From: Otis tarda
Lineage: Eukaryota; Chordata; Aves; Otidiformes; Otididae
Assembly: GCA_026413225.1 (NCBI GenBank)
Contig: CM048575.1
Span: forward strand, 4,182,001-4,246,000
Reading direction: 5' to 3'
DNA: 64,000 nucleotides
In this document: piece by piece, positions 33,613 through 45,965 of the stretch
Position numbering within the stretch: the first letter of the stretch is position 1
Layout of the letters: each line of letters starts with the position of its first letter
Made by a program: the position numbers and the translations under genes
Notes under the pieces: model-generated
Database searches by the model: none
What the model saw: only the letters and a program-made list of their open reading frames with translations
What the model was told of the DNA's origin: nothing

Positions 33613-36600
33613 GGACTGTTCTTAACGCCTTTCTAATTTCTCTTGCCTTTATTTCACCTCTGCTGTGTGGTTATAACGTCAGAAGAATACTTGGTGCGTA
33701 CATGTATGCATTTGTATTTAGGCAATGTTTTGCTAATGGCCAAGAATTTGTTTTAAGCATCTTAATTCCGATAATTCATTCAGACTTAATTCGCAAGAGA
33801 AAAGCGAGATTTCCTTACCCAAAAGCTAGATCCTTGCAGGATGTTTTGAAACTTGTCTTACTAGGAGGCACATCATGGAGCGTGTAAGTGAACGTACTGA
33901 GGTAAATTATCTTTGTTACTGTCTAAAAGTAGTGCCATACAAAAAGGGGAAGAATACAGCAATCTTGCAGTCACTGTGGAGAAAAATAAATTTTGGTAAG
34001 TTTTTCTTGGTGGTGAAACCAGACCTAGCTCCATCAAACTGATTGTGTGTTAGATTTCTGCACTTAAGCTTGAATACTGTTGCTTCTCCTAATCGAATAC
34101 AGACCTCGCTGTGGGAGTTGACTAAGCAGGAAATAAGACTTGTTACACATTTTTACAGTCGCGGCTTACGCTACAGAGCAGAGCCAAACCAAAAACGCTC
34201 ATGTGTGAATGTTTCTTTCAGTAATAGACTTGAGTATTTTTTTCATCTCTGCTTGGCCTTCTCTGGCACTCCAGTGTCTATTCTCGATTAAGTTCAGTGA
34301 CCTGTTTCAACCTGTGCTGTTCTCAGAGGGAATCCAAAGAAAACAAATTTGACAGCAGTTTTGTGTCTAGAACGCACGAAGTGCTAAGGAAAAGGCTGTT
34401 ACAGTAGCGTGACGTTGTTCTGATCCACTGTGCCGTGTCTTGCAGAAGAGACTCATAGGGAGCAAGAGCAGTTCCTGAGCGAGAGGGCTGGTGACAGGTT
34501 TGAGCTCTGGAATTCCCAGCGAGTCTGAGTTTTCAGGTACCAGAAAGAGATGAGCCCTGAGGCTGTGGCGTGGCCTGAGACTTGGTCGCAACCTGGGTGA
34601 TGCTGTAAGTGCTGTCTGGGCAGTGAAGTTGGGATTTCACCCAGTAATAATAATGTAATTATCATTACGTTAAAGCAATATTTTAATTAAATGTTTTTAA
34701 ATCGGGAGATTCGAAATAACCGACTTTGCTTTTGTAGAGCATTATGTTGTTGGGCTTCTACAAAGAGAACGAGCAGTTCCACGTGAATGGGGTTTTGGTC
34801 AGGTTGCCAACTGGAATGCTCTGGTGTTCTCTGTGAGCATCTTTGTGGTCGGAAGGTCTCTTCATCCCCTAGTCATTAAATAAAGTACTGCTAATAAAGT
34901 GTAATTGCAGGGTTTCTTTTTGTTGAAGAACTTGCCGCTTAACTATTGCTCAATCTTTTCAATGCCTAGGAGTCTAAACTGTGTGGTGCTGTGCGTTTCT
35001 GTACAGGACATTTTCTCCAGCCGAGCAGGAAAATGATGATTTTATGTGGTAACTGCCACGTAGGTTTCTCTGTAGTTCTGCAGCCGTGCTATCTTACTGC
35101 TAACCAGTGAGCGTCCAAACCTCATTACGTCTCGGATGTACTGAATTCACCGCCTTAATGTCTTTGCCACACGTTACTTCACGCTGATACCGTAATAGGC
35201 TTTGGGAAGTACGGACACTTTCGTTTCTGCTACAGAACTCCAGCATTTTCTTTTATCCTGGGCTGGAATCTACTTGCTGAGCAGAACGTCCCCTCTCCTC
35301 CATACACGTAAAAGTTGCTAGAGAAGTTTTAACCCTCCTGGACAGTCTGCGTCTTGGCTAGGTGAGGGATCTGCCCGTCTCTTCTCCACGTAGTGACGCG
35401 TGCGTTCGGTGCTGTGAGATTTGAACCTTTTGCTACGTCTGAGGTCTTTCCTACCGGACGTGCCCTTGTGCTGGAGTTACTGGGCTATTGGGCTTGACTT
35501 GATAGGCAGGGCTCCTCTATTTCCCCTTAAGCAAACAGAGGGTAAGGGATGTAAATCCAGCTAATTGTTTTTGTAAATTAAAAGCTAAAGAGCAGGCAAC
35601 CCTGTGCTGCAATCCGTGCATGTTTAGTGGTTAGGATAGCCACAAATCTGCATCTCCAGCTGCCAGAATGCCTTAAGCTAAACAGAAGTTTTTCTCTTAA
35701 ATTGTAATCATTTTACATGGAAAATGTCTCTGTATCGTCTGGGAATGGATTTATGCTGCCAAGAGCCTTTAAAAAGCTGGCCTGTCAGGTGGTCCTTGCA
35801 TTAGCATGTGTTTTTGTCCTATTTCTTTGAGCGTACAAAAACGAGACCACCAGTGTTGGACAGAAACAAAGCTAACACAAAAAACTACCCAATGATCTCC
35901 TGTTGAAGGGTACCAGTGCTATGCAACGATGTGCAATTATTTTCCAACTTAAAACACAGAGAGCATCCTATTTTAAATCAAGCTGAGAATTTGAACATTA
36001 AAAAACCTTCTGGGAATTCACAACAACAGTTCCCGCTTGCAGCTGATGTTGAGGAAAGACCAGGGATCGCACTAACTGTAGGTAAAAATACCAGTAGGTG
36101 TAGAGACAAATAGTGCTGTCAGAGCTGGGCTGTATTCCTGGACTGTGTTCAGGTGTCCTGTCTAGGAATTTGTCTCTGTTGTGGAAGGCATCATCCTCTG
36201 TTCTTTGTCCACGATTCTTCCACCATACTTCTCAAATATTGCTATCTTGAGGACCAGCAATGACATTTTGGGAGGGTAAGTAGGCTGAGATCCTGGTAAT
36301 GCCTGGACAGCCGTAGCACTTCATTTTCAATGGTTCCATTTTTGGAGGTTACTTGAAAGCTGTGCTAGGCTGTTAGGCGGGGACGCGTGATGTGTCCTGT
36401 ACTTAAAATAAGACACAAAAGCTTTTTGTCTTTCTGCTAATTACCCCAGTTCTGAACACTCACTGTCAATTTACATGATAATTTTTCTTGTTCTGTTGTC
36501 TGCTACCTTTCCCACGTTCATTTTATCCATCCTCTTACAGAAAAACTTGACTTGCACAAGAGGCGTACGGTGAACCAGAAGCTTGATGCAATGTGCCGGG

Positions 36601-39600
36601 GGAATCTGTTGCTCTGAGTTTCTTGTATGCAGAGGGGAACAGCCACGTCCAGGATCAGAATGGCAATGAGTAGGTTCAGTGTTCCCCATCAGGCCTGAAG
36701 AAGTAGCTGTGTACCTGTATGGTTTAAATCCAGGTAAAATCAGTGGCTATGCCACTAAACTCTTTCTCAGTTTATTAATTTCAGCACAAATTATCTGGGA
36801 AATAGACCCAAACTACTGTTATCATTTATTTGTCTCTTAATGAGTAAGATTGCAAAGAATGGCTGAGTTCATGACGCTGAAACCTTTGGCAGGCTTCCAG
36901 TGGAGCCTGTGGGTGATTCTTGTTCTCCTAATATTTGAGGTTTTTTGCTGAGATCTTAGGAACGTTTAGATTACTGAGAAATGATAGAGCAAAGTCTCTC
37001 AATTCCTCAGAAGCAGTATACTAAGTGATGATTAAAATCAAGTAGAAGTTAATGTGAGCTAGTTGCAGGCCAGTGGGTCACTTACCGTAATCCTAGAGAA
37101 CAATCTTTACCCCAACCGTGTTTTTATTTTCAAGTAAAAGTGGGCTATTTTCAAGTAAAAGTTGGGCTAAAAAAAAAACACAAGAAAAACTGAACTAGAT
37201 GGTGTTGGAAGGACTCCCCAAGACTGATGAACTCCTGTCCCTGCTCCTCCTAATGCAGTGCCCCTGGATTAACAGTTTTGAGTTTCAGGATAATTTACTC
37301 CTGCAGCAGTTTTCATCTTGTATTCACAGAGCTCGATTATATTTGGAAAAAGTGACAGTAGCCTCCTCCCGTCAGCTGAGCCGTGCCATGGGTGGGTATG
37401 GAAAGGAACAGGGAAGGAAAATGGGCTCAATTTCAGTGAGCGCACCCAGTGAATATTGAGTTGCAGGATCGTTTGTGTCAGAAGAATCACCTAGCTTGAT
37501 GGCACAGGGATTTCATTGTCCCTAAATCATCCCAGATAGGGTAATACCATACCAGGGGACTAATATTGCTGACTATAATTTCTGAGAAATGGGTCTTTAT
37601 CCTGCAGTTCGTAGAGATGAAATGGAGCTGTAGTTAAACTCAATTTACAGAGTGAGCCCGTCCTCATTTGAAGGGGATGGGAAGGAGATGGCACAGGGGG
37701 AGCTGATTCTGAGTAAAGTTTGATTGAGACTAATGAGGAGGAGATACTGACTAATAAAGAGCTTTAGTAATTTGATATTAGGACGATTTCTGATGTGAAA
37801 GGCTGGGCTTTTTTAAAAACTATTTTGACAATTTTGGTTTTTAACCATCTCCTTGCAAAGGGAATTTTTAAGGTGCCAGAAAATCTATGGCGTGACAGAA
37901 GAAATAGCAACAGAAAACATTAGGGAAAACTTTCTATATGTGAGATCCTATTAAAATGCATTAAAGCCTCCAAATGAGAGTATTTCATTGCCTTAGGTGC
38001 ATCAAACCAGCCCGGAGAAAGTACTGAGAGAAGGCAGACGGAATGCTCCTACAGCGGCTGCAGATGACCCAGAGATGTATCATTGCATCGCTCCACCTTC
38101 CACAGCACCAGCAGGTACTGGAAGATTTTGCATTTTGCTGCCAGATACTTAAACCCCAAACTTTCTAGGTTTTTCCCTTCTAAACAGATGTGATAGTGGA
38201 TTTCATTTTACCTTACTCAGTTATCCCACTGAGTTTACTTTTGGATTTTTAACAAACTTCGCTCCAGGCAACAGCTCTTCCTCTGCTCTCAGGCTTGTTG
38301 GTTGCTGCTGTTGTGTATATGGCAATCATGAAGTGAGAAAGGAGTTACTATTAGATTACTACTAATCTCGTTACACTAGATTACTATTTTAGCATTGCCC
38401 AGACAGGAGATTTTGTGTGCCTTTATGCTAATAAAGTGGTATCTCTGTGCTTATTCTTGATGGAAATAAGTGTTATCTCAGTGTAATGTACATACATTAG
38501 GGGTTCCTAGTTTAGCCTGAGGACTAATTGTAAACTCAGGCAATTAAATTACTTTTTCTTGTAATTTCTGTCTTACTGGAGATAATAGCAGAGATTGTTA
38601 CTGTGTTGTGAGTGTTTGGTGAATAGGTTTTGTTGGACTGCAGCCTGGTTTGAGATGCCCAGGTTTCCCTGCCGCGCCATGACCAAATTAGCTTCCATGT
38701 TGGCAAGCCTTGCAGAAATCAAGGAAGGGAAATTCCATTGATACTGAATTAATTTCTCTCGCATGGATTCAAAAGTAAGCTGGATCTGAGGCGTGCTGGC
38801 AGGTGAAGGCTGGATTTGGCAGCCTCCCGGTACCTCCTTGCCACAGCCCAGCGAACTCGGGGATTTGCGTAGCGCTGTTGATCTTATTAACACCGCTTTC
38901 ATTAACAGCCTGTTCCTTCCCTTCACCACACGGTGGTACCAGGAAACACAGAATCAGTGCTTGGAGGCCAAGAAATGGCAGGCAGCGTCCAAACGCAGCA
39001 CAAGCTGCCTGTTAGCAGACTTGGGAGGCTGGAGTCTGGTTTATCCTGTTTTATCACAATCTAATGCCTGTTATTTGGTTTTAGAAAGCGGGCTAAGCGC
39101 TCCTCCGGCAACCTCCATCTGCCTGCTCTTCTGCCACCTTCAGAGGATCAGTGTTCAGACAAACGATAATTGCCTGAGCAGTGTGAGTCCCCTCTGAGCC
39201 TCTGAGATGTATCTATACAATCACAGTATGCGAGTGCTTTCCAGGTTTTGTTATATTTTTGCTTGAAATCCGGATGGAGTGTTCAATTCATCATCAGTTT
39301 GCAGGCATAGCTGACATCTCACAGGACCTATCTCTGGTATAGCAAGCCTTTGAACTTAGGCTTCCCAAATTCTATTTTAAGAATCACTGGACCATTCCTT
39401 TTCTTCCTCAGGCAGTTCTAGCTGCTGCTGCGGCACATGTCCTGAAAGTTTAAGCCTAAACTAGAGCTGCTGCTATCCATCTCATCTGTCCTCAACTGGG
39501 GAAGGGATACTTTATCTTAAACCCAGATTTAAATAGGTATCTTATAAGCCTGGCCACTTTTAAGCATGTTGGTACAAACTACTTATATCAGACTTGCTGC

Positions 39601-41394
39601 ATCTTCAGCCTGAGATTACAGAATAAATGGTATTGTTCAAAGAAATGATACTTCATTGGAAAGCCTCCTGCGCTTTTTGTCATGTCCCCTTTCGCTTTTG
39701 TATGCCAGTATTTTGAGTGCACGTGCTTCTTCTCTACAAGCTAAATACAACCTAGGAAATCACATTGTAAAATTGGTGCTAATTCACAATGCTCCTTAAA
39801 AGTCTGACTAGCCTGATTTTTCTGATGCTATAAAAGTCTGTGCTGAGTTTGCTAGCTGGCAACTTTTACCAGCATTGCATTTGTTAAGTCTCACAGAACG
39901 CCATCCTATAATGTGTATTGGGCTGAAGCAATGCCATCAATTGCAGAGAGCTGTTTTTCGTTCACCTTTTACATGATGGAATACCTTAGTCATTGGGTTA
40001 TCTCCTCCTAACACATGCTTTCCATGTTTATCTCTACCAAGGAGCAGCGCGTAAAGTTGGAAAGGAAGTCGCTGCTTCCCAGAGCTGGCGAGATTGCGTG
40101 TGGAGCACTTGACACCCTCATGATACTTCCTTGAAGTGGATGCCAAACGGAAAGATGAGCTCCCGGTAAGCCAAACGCATTCCTTTTCTTCTGTTCTCAG
40201 TACCTGCTTGGGGTGAGGATTTATGTATTTATGGGATGAACTGGGCAAAACACTACCCAGAATTATAGGGAAAAAGCAGAGATTTCCAGTCACTGTCAAG
40301 TATAAATGCTGTGGCATGAAGACGTAGGGAACACTGAAACCAAATGTTCAAGGATGTCTGAGCATGCGCTCTACTGAAAAACATGACGTAGATTTTATTC
40401 GTGTCTCTGTTAAACAGGCTCCATCACCATGCCCCTCTAGTTCCTAAATAACAAACCTACAGTGATTATTCTGTGATCAGCCAAACGAGCAGACCAGGGT
40501 TCTTAGCTGTTTGCAGGGGACTGCTTTGGGAGTTTGGTTTATTGATTAATTCAGTAAATACACAATTTCTATCAGCAAAGCAAGGATGAGCCAGCCTTAA
40601 GCTGAGCTTATGCTTTGTATTTGGGGAGGAAAAGAATAGGGCAGCTCTGCCCGGAACCGGGGATGCTGATAGACCCTTTCCTCCTGTGGTTCACGGAGCC
40701 GGTCAGGCTGGCAGCCCCACAGCCGCCTGAGCGGGCGTACCGGTTGGACTGAAGTCTGCTGCCCCAGCTAGGTTATACTCCATACAGTGCCTGGCTTGCA
40801 CACGTAAGTAAACAGATTGTTTAAGATAAAACGCCCAAATGTCATCCCAAGGTCCTTCTCACATGCTGTGTGCTTGGCGCTACATTTGTGCGTGTGCTGC
40901 CTTTGTGCACCAGAGCGGTGAGATGTACAACAATTAATTTTTTTAAATCAAAGGCGTTGGGCTCCTGCCCAGTATGAAGAAACAGTGTCTGAGCAGGTAG
41001 TTCATTACGCAACCAGACGTAAGTGAAGACAGAACGGTGGCTTCTTTGCCCTTGTGCGCAGCTAACCCAGCAGCAGTTCCCATGCACAGTTGCCTTATGT
41101 AAGTCTCCGTGCAATACCGGGCTTTCCTCACAAGAGGGATTCTTCTAGCGTCACTGCCTCACCCACACTGGAGTTCTGCAGATTTTTTGCATTTCAGATG
41201 CAGTCCCCATCTTACGCTGGGAGGCAGATAACTCAATTTTCCCTGCGACTGCTGCTGAGAACTGCAGGAGCGTGGTGGGTAACTAACCGATGCTCGGAAT
41301 AGGCTGGTTTACCCTGTTCTTGATCCAAGCTGGTTTGCTTTCCAACATAACCCTTTCACTTTACTGAACAATTAATTTCTAAAGCCACAGTGCC

Positions 41395-41466
41395 GATATT
41401 TAAACCCTCCATTTCTGTTTGTGTTGTGATGATATTTAAACCCCTCCACTTCTGCCTGTATCGTCC
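41395..41466. repeat. 36-bp tandem duplication
   Basis: Two diverged copies starting GATATTTAAACC at 41395 and 41431, exactly 36 bases apart. Both continue with CCTCCA-T/C-TTCTG. Confidence 0.75.
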
Positions 41467-44400
41467 GTTCCGAAACGCTTCTGACAGCAGGCGAAAAGTA
41501 AGCTCGTGATCTTGTAGAAGGGACATTTGTCCATTGGTAATTGACGCCCATATTAATTTCCAAGGAGCTGGCAAACAGCTGCCAAAAAACTGTTTTCCTT
41601 CTCTGATCAATACCTTTCAACAAGTAGATGATGTTACTGAGCATTAACAGCTAATAGCACTGTGTTTCTTGCACTGTTTTAAGGACTGTAGCGTACCCCA
41701 GGCTCCTTATATTTGAGAGAAGATTTTTTAGTTAAATAATGTTATTTATTGTGCATTTCCAACACACTGACCTTATTTCCACTGACCCTGTTTCCGCTGT
41801 ATCTTATGCTGGGCTGCTGTCACAGGACATTTGTCTCCACCATTATTTAGTGGCTTCTTAGGTTAAGGGGAAATTATTCTGTGCAGACTTTAAATAGACA
41901 AATAAGACAGCAGGTCTGGTCAGGACTTTCTGAAACCAGGTTATGAGCAACTATCTGACTTCCCACAGGAAAAGAGTAAAAGAAGCCATCACCTACTATG
42001 CAAGTCTCATTTTTGCTGTCACTCAAGTCAGCGGCAAAACTCAAACTGTCTTCCAGAGTTGGAACCTTTTAAAGTGCTCACTGCCTCTGGCAAAACCTTT
42101 ACTGATACAACACAGTGGGTGCTGAAGCTTTTGCTTATCCATTGGGTGACAAAATACCTGTCTCTGAAGATTTTACTTTGTAAATGACTGTGACTCAGTG
42201 GCTGGAGATGCACGTGCAAGCAAAGCAGAGGTGAGCGAGATAGGCCGTCCCACCGCCTGCCCCACCGATGGTGAGGACGTGTCCCTTGAGCGCTCTGAGT
42301 GCTGGAGGTTTTTCTGTGCCTTGAGCAGTCTTTGATTATTTTTTTTTTTATGTGCCTATTTTAGGAATTCTTGAATATGAATGTTGGCGCACATTTCTCT
42401 TTAAAAGATATTTAGTCCCCAGGGGTAGAACTTTACCATCTGAGCAACACTACCCTCCCCTCTTTACAGTGACAGAGGAAAGACACAGTCGCAGTGTAAC
42501 CAAGAGATGGCTTTTGGTCACACGGGTGCCCACAAAGGTTAGCATAAGAAAGATACAAGTCAGCTTCTTCTTTTTGGTCCTAGAAATTATATTTTCTGAG
42601 CAATTCTGGAGTATGACAATGAAATGAGAGCAGCACACAAGAATCAGGCAGGTGGATTTTTAGCCTGCTAACAGAAAACCCTTTGGGCTGAACTTTGAAT
42701 TACTTGCTAGAGAGTAATTCTGAAAGAGGATTTTTCTGGTTAAGGATCAAGTGGTTCCTTCCTCATCAGGAGAGGTGTTAAGTACTCCAGGTAACCTCAC
42801 CAGAAATGCACCAAGCCTCTCCTCAGAGAGAGCCAGAAAAGGCCCAGCGGGACAGTCCTTACATGTCTAATCTCAAACACAAGTACCTCTCTCGGAAAGA
42901 GGAATGTCTAAAGAGCAATCTCCAAGCTCCCTTCCTTTACTCATCATGAAGGTGAGGGGAGGAAAAGAGCAATTTAAAAAGCAGAAACAAAAAGTTCCCT
43001 CCACTGTTAGCAAATTCTGTTCCGCTGTCAGGTATTAATCCTATCCCCGGGGAAGAAAAGAGGGAATATTCTGAAATAGTCAAGCAGCAGAGTACCAACC
43101 TTGTATTTTTGCACCATTTTATGGTGTGCTGAGAGACCTGCAACACTGCGAAATATCTAAGAGCCTTGTAGTTTTTTGTAGTACTGATGAGGGACAGAGA
43201 GATTTTCTTTTGCCGGGTAATAGAATTTCTGGCATCCCTTAACCTGTTGTGCCTTTTGTTCTCTCCCCAACAAGGAAACCATTGAGCACCACGTAGATGT
43301 ATCTGCTACCTGACCATGCAAGCCAGCTGAGTCATAGCTGTGCTGCTGCGCTGTCTTAATCGGTTTCTAAAATACAGAAAACAAGTGTTGTTAGAAGAAC
43401 AGTTGGAGACCTGCTTCTCTCTCCCTGAATGATGAAGCCACCTCTTTCCCACACCTCTCTAGAAAATCTTGCTTGTATGATGTCTTCCTATGTAGCACAA
43501 CTGGTCATTAGGCCAAAATATTCCTAAGCAGGATAATTGCTTATATTTTGGAAGTTTATTTCTCTGGTTATTTTGGGGATGTCAAGGCTGGATGTGTGCA
43601 AGCCTCTGTTTTGTAAGAGGACTAAGAAGTAAAATACTGCCAGTCATGAGTGTAACAGTCCTGAACAAATCAGTAATAAAGTTTGTTTTTTTCCCCTAAG
43701 GAAAGTAGTTTACTGAGGTCCTTAGGTGTCTCATCAGAATTTCTGAAATTCACTTCCAATTTTGAAATTGTTTGTTTGGTTTGGTTTTTACTTTGAATGA
43801 TGGCATCCCAAACTGTAGAACGGGGTAGTTGGGAACAGGTAGTTGTGTGTGCCCTCTGTTCAGCAGGACAAGACTTGTTCAGTTGCATGATGTAGGCTTG
43901 AGACCGCGAACACTGGAATGACATTTTCCTCTCGACAGAGTTGAGTTTCTGTTGAAACGTGGTTTTGTTTTCCCCTACCCTGTCTGGAGAAGCTGGGACC
44001 TCTGAACCGCAGTTTACTCTGTAAGTAGCACAAAACTCAGGACATCTATTTGTATCCACTTAAAAGCCCCATCACTTGTTTACAAGTTCTTAGACCTAAA
44101 AGAACCGTAAAAAACAACTCTACTTAGCGCTGTTGTTTACTCAGCTTTCTCCCTGGCTAGGGGACAGTGAAAACAGGCCCGGCAGTTTCACTTCTGTTTA
44201 CAGTTTCTAATAGTTTTCTCTTTCATCTTATCACTCCCTCGCATAGCGCTACACTGAAATAAGCTACAAACACATCTGTGTGCTAATTAAAAACACAATT
44301 TGCTGGGTAACTCTCTATAAATAACTTACTACCTGGGCTGCAAACCTGCTTTGAAAATTAAAATTAAAAATAAAAGTAAAGCAATTGCTTGTATTTTATA

Positions 44401-45784
44401 TGGGGTTTTGTAAAAGTCTTTTTCAGGTGTAGTTTCAGCCACACTTGACCTCTCGTTTTTCCTTTGAAACAGGGAGCTGAAGTCACTGGAGCCTGCAGAG
44501 TTCTGCCGGGGTGTGTGTGTGCTAAGGCAACAGAAAGCGCGTGCAGCTGGCAGAGTCCAAGTTTGTAGCAGCTCGTCATGAATCCAGAAGGCTGAGCAAG
44601 AGCGAAGGCTGAATGGGCTGTGAAAACAGCTCCTCTGAGGTCCTAGGAAATAGCCAAAGGTTACGACAGAACCAAATGCAATTGGGCAGAGCATTATCAG
44701 ACTCACATAGTTCAAATACCAAAAAAGCAAGTCACCTCCCACTCTCCCTTCAGATGATGTTAAGAAGAGATGTCTAGGTTCGAAACAGAAGATTTTTCTC
44801 CTTTTGTTTGGATGTCAAGGGTTGTGTCCCACATAGGAACAGGAGCAGAGCACCACTTGTTTATTTGCATCCAGGAGAGGGAAGGTAACTGATACAGGAG
44901 ACAGGCAGCGATTGTATCCATGACAACCAGCAGCTATGGCCTCGCTGCGCAGCTCATTCCCCACTGCCTCCCATTCCTTCTCAGTGCGCAACCTGGCTCC
45001 GACAGGTCCCTCTCCTCAAGGCACCTCTTAGCGCAGTTCACTGTTCCAGAGAGATAGGAGCCAACAGCTTAATCAATTCTGCTAGCAAAACTCTTCCCTG
45101 GCTTGAGCTGTGCGTGTTTCTGCCAGGGGCTCCCTGGGAGCTGTTTCAGAAGATCTGGTCTGTGGAAGGACAGCATGGTTTGCAGTAATACCTCATAAAA
45201 GCAGAGTGGGCTTAGCAGATCAATAGTTTGTAGAACCAGCAGGCAAAATGCAATATATTCTCCAAAAGAAAGGACTCTAGACATGCTAGACACCTTCAGA
45301 AATGCAAGCTGAGCAAGGTAGCATGATGCTCACCTTCGCAGGAAGTATCAGCAGAGGTTAAAGGTGTTTGCTGTATCAATAAGCCTTCAGTCTGCACAAA
45401 CCCTGTTCAGGGGAGTGAGAGCTGCCTGGGCTGTGCTCCCGGAGGAGCTCTTCATCCCACTGCCTGCTGTGGTGTAATTTCTGCATTCTGACCGCTGCCT
45501 GGACCTGCCTTGGAAAACGCTGGCATTTGAGGCAGCTGCAATTGCACGCAGCGCTAAGGAACGGAAAGAAATCTGTCAGAAAAGCAGAACACAATTCTGC
45601 TGTTAAGCACAGCCAAACTTTCTCATTTGCAGGGCCCCTGCTTTATATCTTCAATGTGATGTTTGTACCACACTAAGGAAAAATGTGTCCCTGGGGTCAA
45701 ACCAAGGTGATCTATCACTTCTTCCTTCATAGTGGAAAAACAAAGCAGAAGAGGCAAGGAAACGAGCTCGTGAATTGAGAGCTG

Positions 45785-45965
45785 GGGATTAGAAGACAGG
45801 ACGAGGAGTTCAAGTCCTACCCTGACAGCCTACTGAAAACATGACTCGATTTCCCTATTAGTGCAGCGAGGATAACAATGAACTACGGAACCGATTAGTC
45901 AATCTTAAAAATACAAAGAGGGTTGCTGCGAGCTCTAATTAAACGACTGCCTTAGCGTAAACACA
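45785..45965 (+). mobile_element. Ancient MIR / CORE-SINE fragment
   Basis: The segment reads, in MIR order, a tRNA-type B-box remnant (GGAGTTCAAGTCC, compare GGGTTCGAATCCC), then GACAGCCTACT (compare TGCCACTTACT). There is then a gap, CGATTTCCCTATTAGTG (compare CAGTTTCCTCATCTGTA), GAGGATAACAATGAACTAC (compare GGGGATAATAATAGTACC) and GAGGGTTGCTGCGAG (compare TAGGGTTGTTGTGAG). The order and spacing are hard to get by chance. MIR copies are rare and very old in birds. Another CORE-SINE family is possible. Confidence 0.55.

Noticed and set aside
33567-33887. 106-codon hydrophobic frame overlapping the HMGN2 poly(A) signal
   Set aside because: It begins inside the inferred 3' UTR end and has no known domain. 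AT-rich sequence easily gives hydrophobic text.
42400-42450. tRNA-like text on the minus strand (ttgctcagatggtaaag)
   Set aside because: It resembles only an A-box half. No B box, acceptor stem or anticodon arm can be drawn, so neither a tRNA nor a SINE head is supported.
44776-44785. Isolated B-box-like GGTTCGAAAC
   Set aside because: No matching A box at tRNA spacing and no cloverleaf.
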